Below are positions 37,150 to 38,672 of a DNA stretch of 38,672 bases, piece after piece. Origin of the DNA: DATMNI01 sp035570275 (GTDB taxonomy: Bacteria > Acidobacteriota > Terriglobia > Bryobacterales > Bryobacteraceae). The position numbers and the translations under genes are program-made. The stretch spans positions 1 through 38,672 of the forward strand of contig DATMNI010000084.1 of NCBI GenBank assembly GCA_035570275.1, in the 5' to 3' direction. The notes under the pieces are model-generated. The model was not told the origin of the DNA and did not search any database. It worked only from the letters and a program-made list of their open reading frames with translations. Positions within the stretch are counted from its first letter, which is position 1. Each line of letters starts with the position of its first letter.

Positions 37150-37866
37150 TCACATCTTGGGCGACTGCTCGCGATGATGAAAATCGAGGGTCGAGGCTTC
37201 TCTTAGGTCAACTATTAAATCGTCGCCTTGCGGTCGGATCGCCACGTCCCGAAAATCTTGAATGAGCGGACGATGTCTCAATTGGTTGGCAGGCATAGTG
37301 GTCAAAATCCCCACCACCTGCATGCCGGCATTTATTCCGGCCTCAATGCCAGGACGCGTGTCTTCGAAAACCAGGCACTCCTCTGGTGGTACTCCCAATC
37401 GCCCGGCGGCACACAAAAAGCCTTCCGGGTCTGGCTTACCATTCCGGATCTCATCGACTGGCACAATGACCTTCGGAACTGGGAAACCGGCGGCTGCGAC
37501 GCGTGCCTCCGCAAGCGTCCTCCAGGCGGAAGTCACAATCGCCCACGGATGATTATGGAGCGCACACACAATTTGTAATGCGCCCGGTACAGCCAGAATG
37601 CCTTCGAGATGTGTCTCCTCATAACGTGCCATCTCGTCCAATTCCTCAGCGTGGTCATGCCCGGGTAAGAAGTGATCCATGGTTGCGATCGTTGGACGTC
37701 CATGTGAGAACGAGAGTACGGCCTCGAGTGGAATCCCATGCCGTTTCGCCCACCAGCCCCATGCGCGTTCAACCACAGAAGTAGAATCAACCAGCGTACC
37801 GTCCATATCGAACAGCACTGCCTTGCAGGTCAAAGTCAACGGAGTGAAAATGGCCTGGCCTCCCAT
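37150..37866 (-). CDS. HAD-family sugar phosphatase (YfbT-like)
   Basis: A 238-residue cytoplasmic phosphatase. HAD motif I is DMDGT (nucleophile Asp), motif II WAIVTSA, motif III with Lys in NGKPDPEGF, and motif IV FEDTRPGIEAG. The cap region VVERAWGWWAKRHGIPLEAV, then LSFSHGRPTIATMDHFLPG, closely follows E. coli YfbT and yeast GPP/DOG phosphatases, which remove phosphate from sugar or polyol phosphates such as fructose-1-phosphate or glycerol-3-phosphate. No regulator or sugar operon is adjacent. The nearest genes (STAS protein, converging; TIGR03437 protein, upstream) are unrelated. Confidence 0.9.
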   Translation of the reverse strand: MGGQAIFTPLTLTCKAVLFDMDGTLVDSTSVVERAWGWWAKRHGIPLEAVLSFSHGRPTIATMDHFLPGHDHAEELDEMARYEETHLEGILAVPGALQIVCALHNHPWAIVTSAWRTLAEARVAAAGFPVPKVIVPVDEIRNGKPDPEGFLCAAGRLGVPPEECLVFEDTRPGIEAGINAGMQVVGILTTMPANQLRHRPLIQDFRDVAIRPQGDDLIVDLREASTLDFHHREQSPKM

Positions 37867-37915
37867 GACGCTTATTTTCTGCCGAATTCCATCGTAGCCG
37901 GTGCTGCCTTCGCTC

Positions 37916-38672
37916 CTATTGCAGTGAAATCGTTACAACCGGCGACTGCACCCCGCCCACGGATGCCTGCAGCGAGACGTCACCCGATCCCAGACCGGAC
38001 GGGATTGTGACGTTAAGCTGGTAGAGGCCTGAGCTCGTCTCGCCGGCGAAAGACGGTGACAAGCTTCTATTGCCGATGCTGAGAGTCACGGGACTCGTCG
38101 TGGGGGCCGATCCGACATATGCCGCACCTGCGGGAACGGCGGGATTGGTCGGTCCGAACCCGACGCCGAAAAGTTCCACTGTGTCGCCCGCTTTGGCGGC
38201 GACCGTCGGGTAGCCGAGCGACGATCCGGTCGGGCCGATAATATCGTAAGTTCCGCCGCCATACGCGCCGGAACTATCGGATCGGATAATGATGCCGGCG
38301 ATGTGTTTGGAATCGAGGAGGTTGAAGGAAGGAGCGAAGCGTGCGAGGGTTACGGTGGCCGTCGCCGTGCCACTCGCCGTACTTACCACTACCGGCACGC
38401 TTCCGGTGGCCGCGTCATCCGGGACTTGCAGATTGATTTGCGTGGGGCTGACGTACCAGAGATAGGCTGCCTTACCGTCAATCGTGACGCTGGCGCCGCC
38501 GAGAGAGGTGGGGAAATTGCCGGTCCAGGTCGCGGTTCCGCTGGCGAGATTGGCGCCATAGATGGAAACCCATTCGCCCGGCTGAATGGTTGAGACGGTG
38601 CTGTTAATGGGGACAACGCCGCCGGCATTGACGGCCGGGTTGGGCCCGGAAGTATTGATTTTGGCGATGAAG
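37916..38672 (-). CDS. Secreted protein with C-terminal TIGR03437-type domain, 5' end outside window
   Basis: The frame is open to the right edge, so about 251 C-terminal residues are visible. The pattern (TIQPGEWVSIYGANLA, ASVTIDGKAAYLWYVSPTQI, NLQVPDD, DTVELFGVGFGPTNPAVPAG, YQLNVTIPSGLGSGDVSLQA, SVGGVQSPVVTISLQ-stop) is that of the Ig/IPT-like TIGR03437 domain, found at the ends of large secreted proteins in Solibacter-type acidobacteria. The N-terminal functional part lies outside the window, so the role cannot be given. It probably serves as a cell-surface or sorting module. Confidence 0.85.
   Translation of the reverse strand, partial: FIAKINTSGPNPAVNAGGVVPINSTVSTIQPGEWVSIYGANLASGTATWTGNFPTSLGGASVTIDGKAAYLWYVSPTQINLQVPDDAATGSVPVVVSTASGTATATVTLARFAPSFNLLDSKHIAGIIIRSDSSGAYGGGTYDIIGPTGSSLGYPTVAAKAGDTVELFGVGFGPTNPAVPAGAAYVGSAPTTSPVTLSIGNRSLSPSFAGETSSGLYQLNVTIPSGLGSGDVSLQASVGGVQSPVVTISLQ

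Overview
The window is a stretch of high-GC bacterial chromosome that looks like an acidobacterium of the Solibacter/Bryobacter type. This rests on several family-level markers. They are a 1350-residue Oar-like TonB receptor with an N-terminal carboxypeptidase-regulatory domain, a two-module FtsX/MacB (ADOP-type) permease, an S55 (SpoIVB-like) protease followed by a secreted propeller protein, a quinoprotein with an N-terminal haem c domain, and a C-terminal domain of the Solibacter-type TIGR03437 family at the right edge. The assignment comes from recall of families; no search was run.

Layout. 1-647: the end of a tyrosine recombinase abuts the 3' end of an initiator tRNA-Met gene, so this is probably one end of an integrated element lying to the left. 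793-4949: a translationally coupled pair, S55 protease plus propeller/FN3-like protein. 4950-5531: a promoter region with a near-consensus sigma70 promoter for the TonB receptor (5532-9584). 9632-9780: a repeat bounded by inverted ends, running into galU (9780-10703), which overlaps a GT-C-type membrane glycosyltransferase gene carrying an in-frame palindromic repeat. 12200-15393 (minus): a secreted propeller protein and a haem-PQQ dehydrogenase. 15493-20298 (minus): smc and a crotonase, separated by a second copy of the repeat family. 20758-22017: a low-GC membrane protein of unknown function, followed directly by a decayed duplicate of an smc segment. 22018-25464 (minus): a sugar-acid-dehydratase-like IlvD/Edd protein, an MFS transporter and a dCMP deaminase in one operon.

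25868-27424 (minus) is a DUF697/YcjF-like membrane protein with an amphipathic tail. 27567-28854 is a zone of gene decay. It holds an intact HicB antitoxin with a truncated HicA, an intact DUF104 antitoxin with a truncated PIN toxin, and the fused remains of an ADOP permease. An intact ADOP permease follows (29195-31624, minus).

31824-36951 is the most unusual part. On the minus strand a membrane-anchored protein built of exact nine-residue repeats sits 18 bp upstream of an HExxH metallopeptidase that continues into a propeller and a predicted outer-membrane barrel. Divergently, an ECF-type sigma factor is followed by a protein joining an anti-sigma zinc-finger-like segment to an RsbV-like STAS domain. 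The C-terminal scrap of an RsbW-like kinase lies between the two arms. I infer, without direct evidence, that the sigma/STAS pair may control the secreted pair. The window ends with a YfbT-like sugar phosphatase and a truncated TIGR03437-domain protein.
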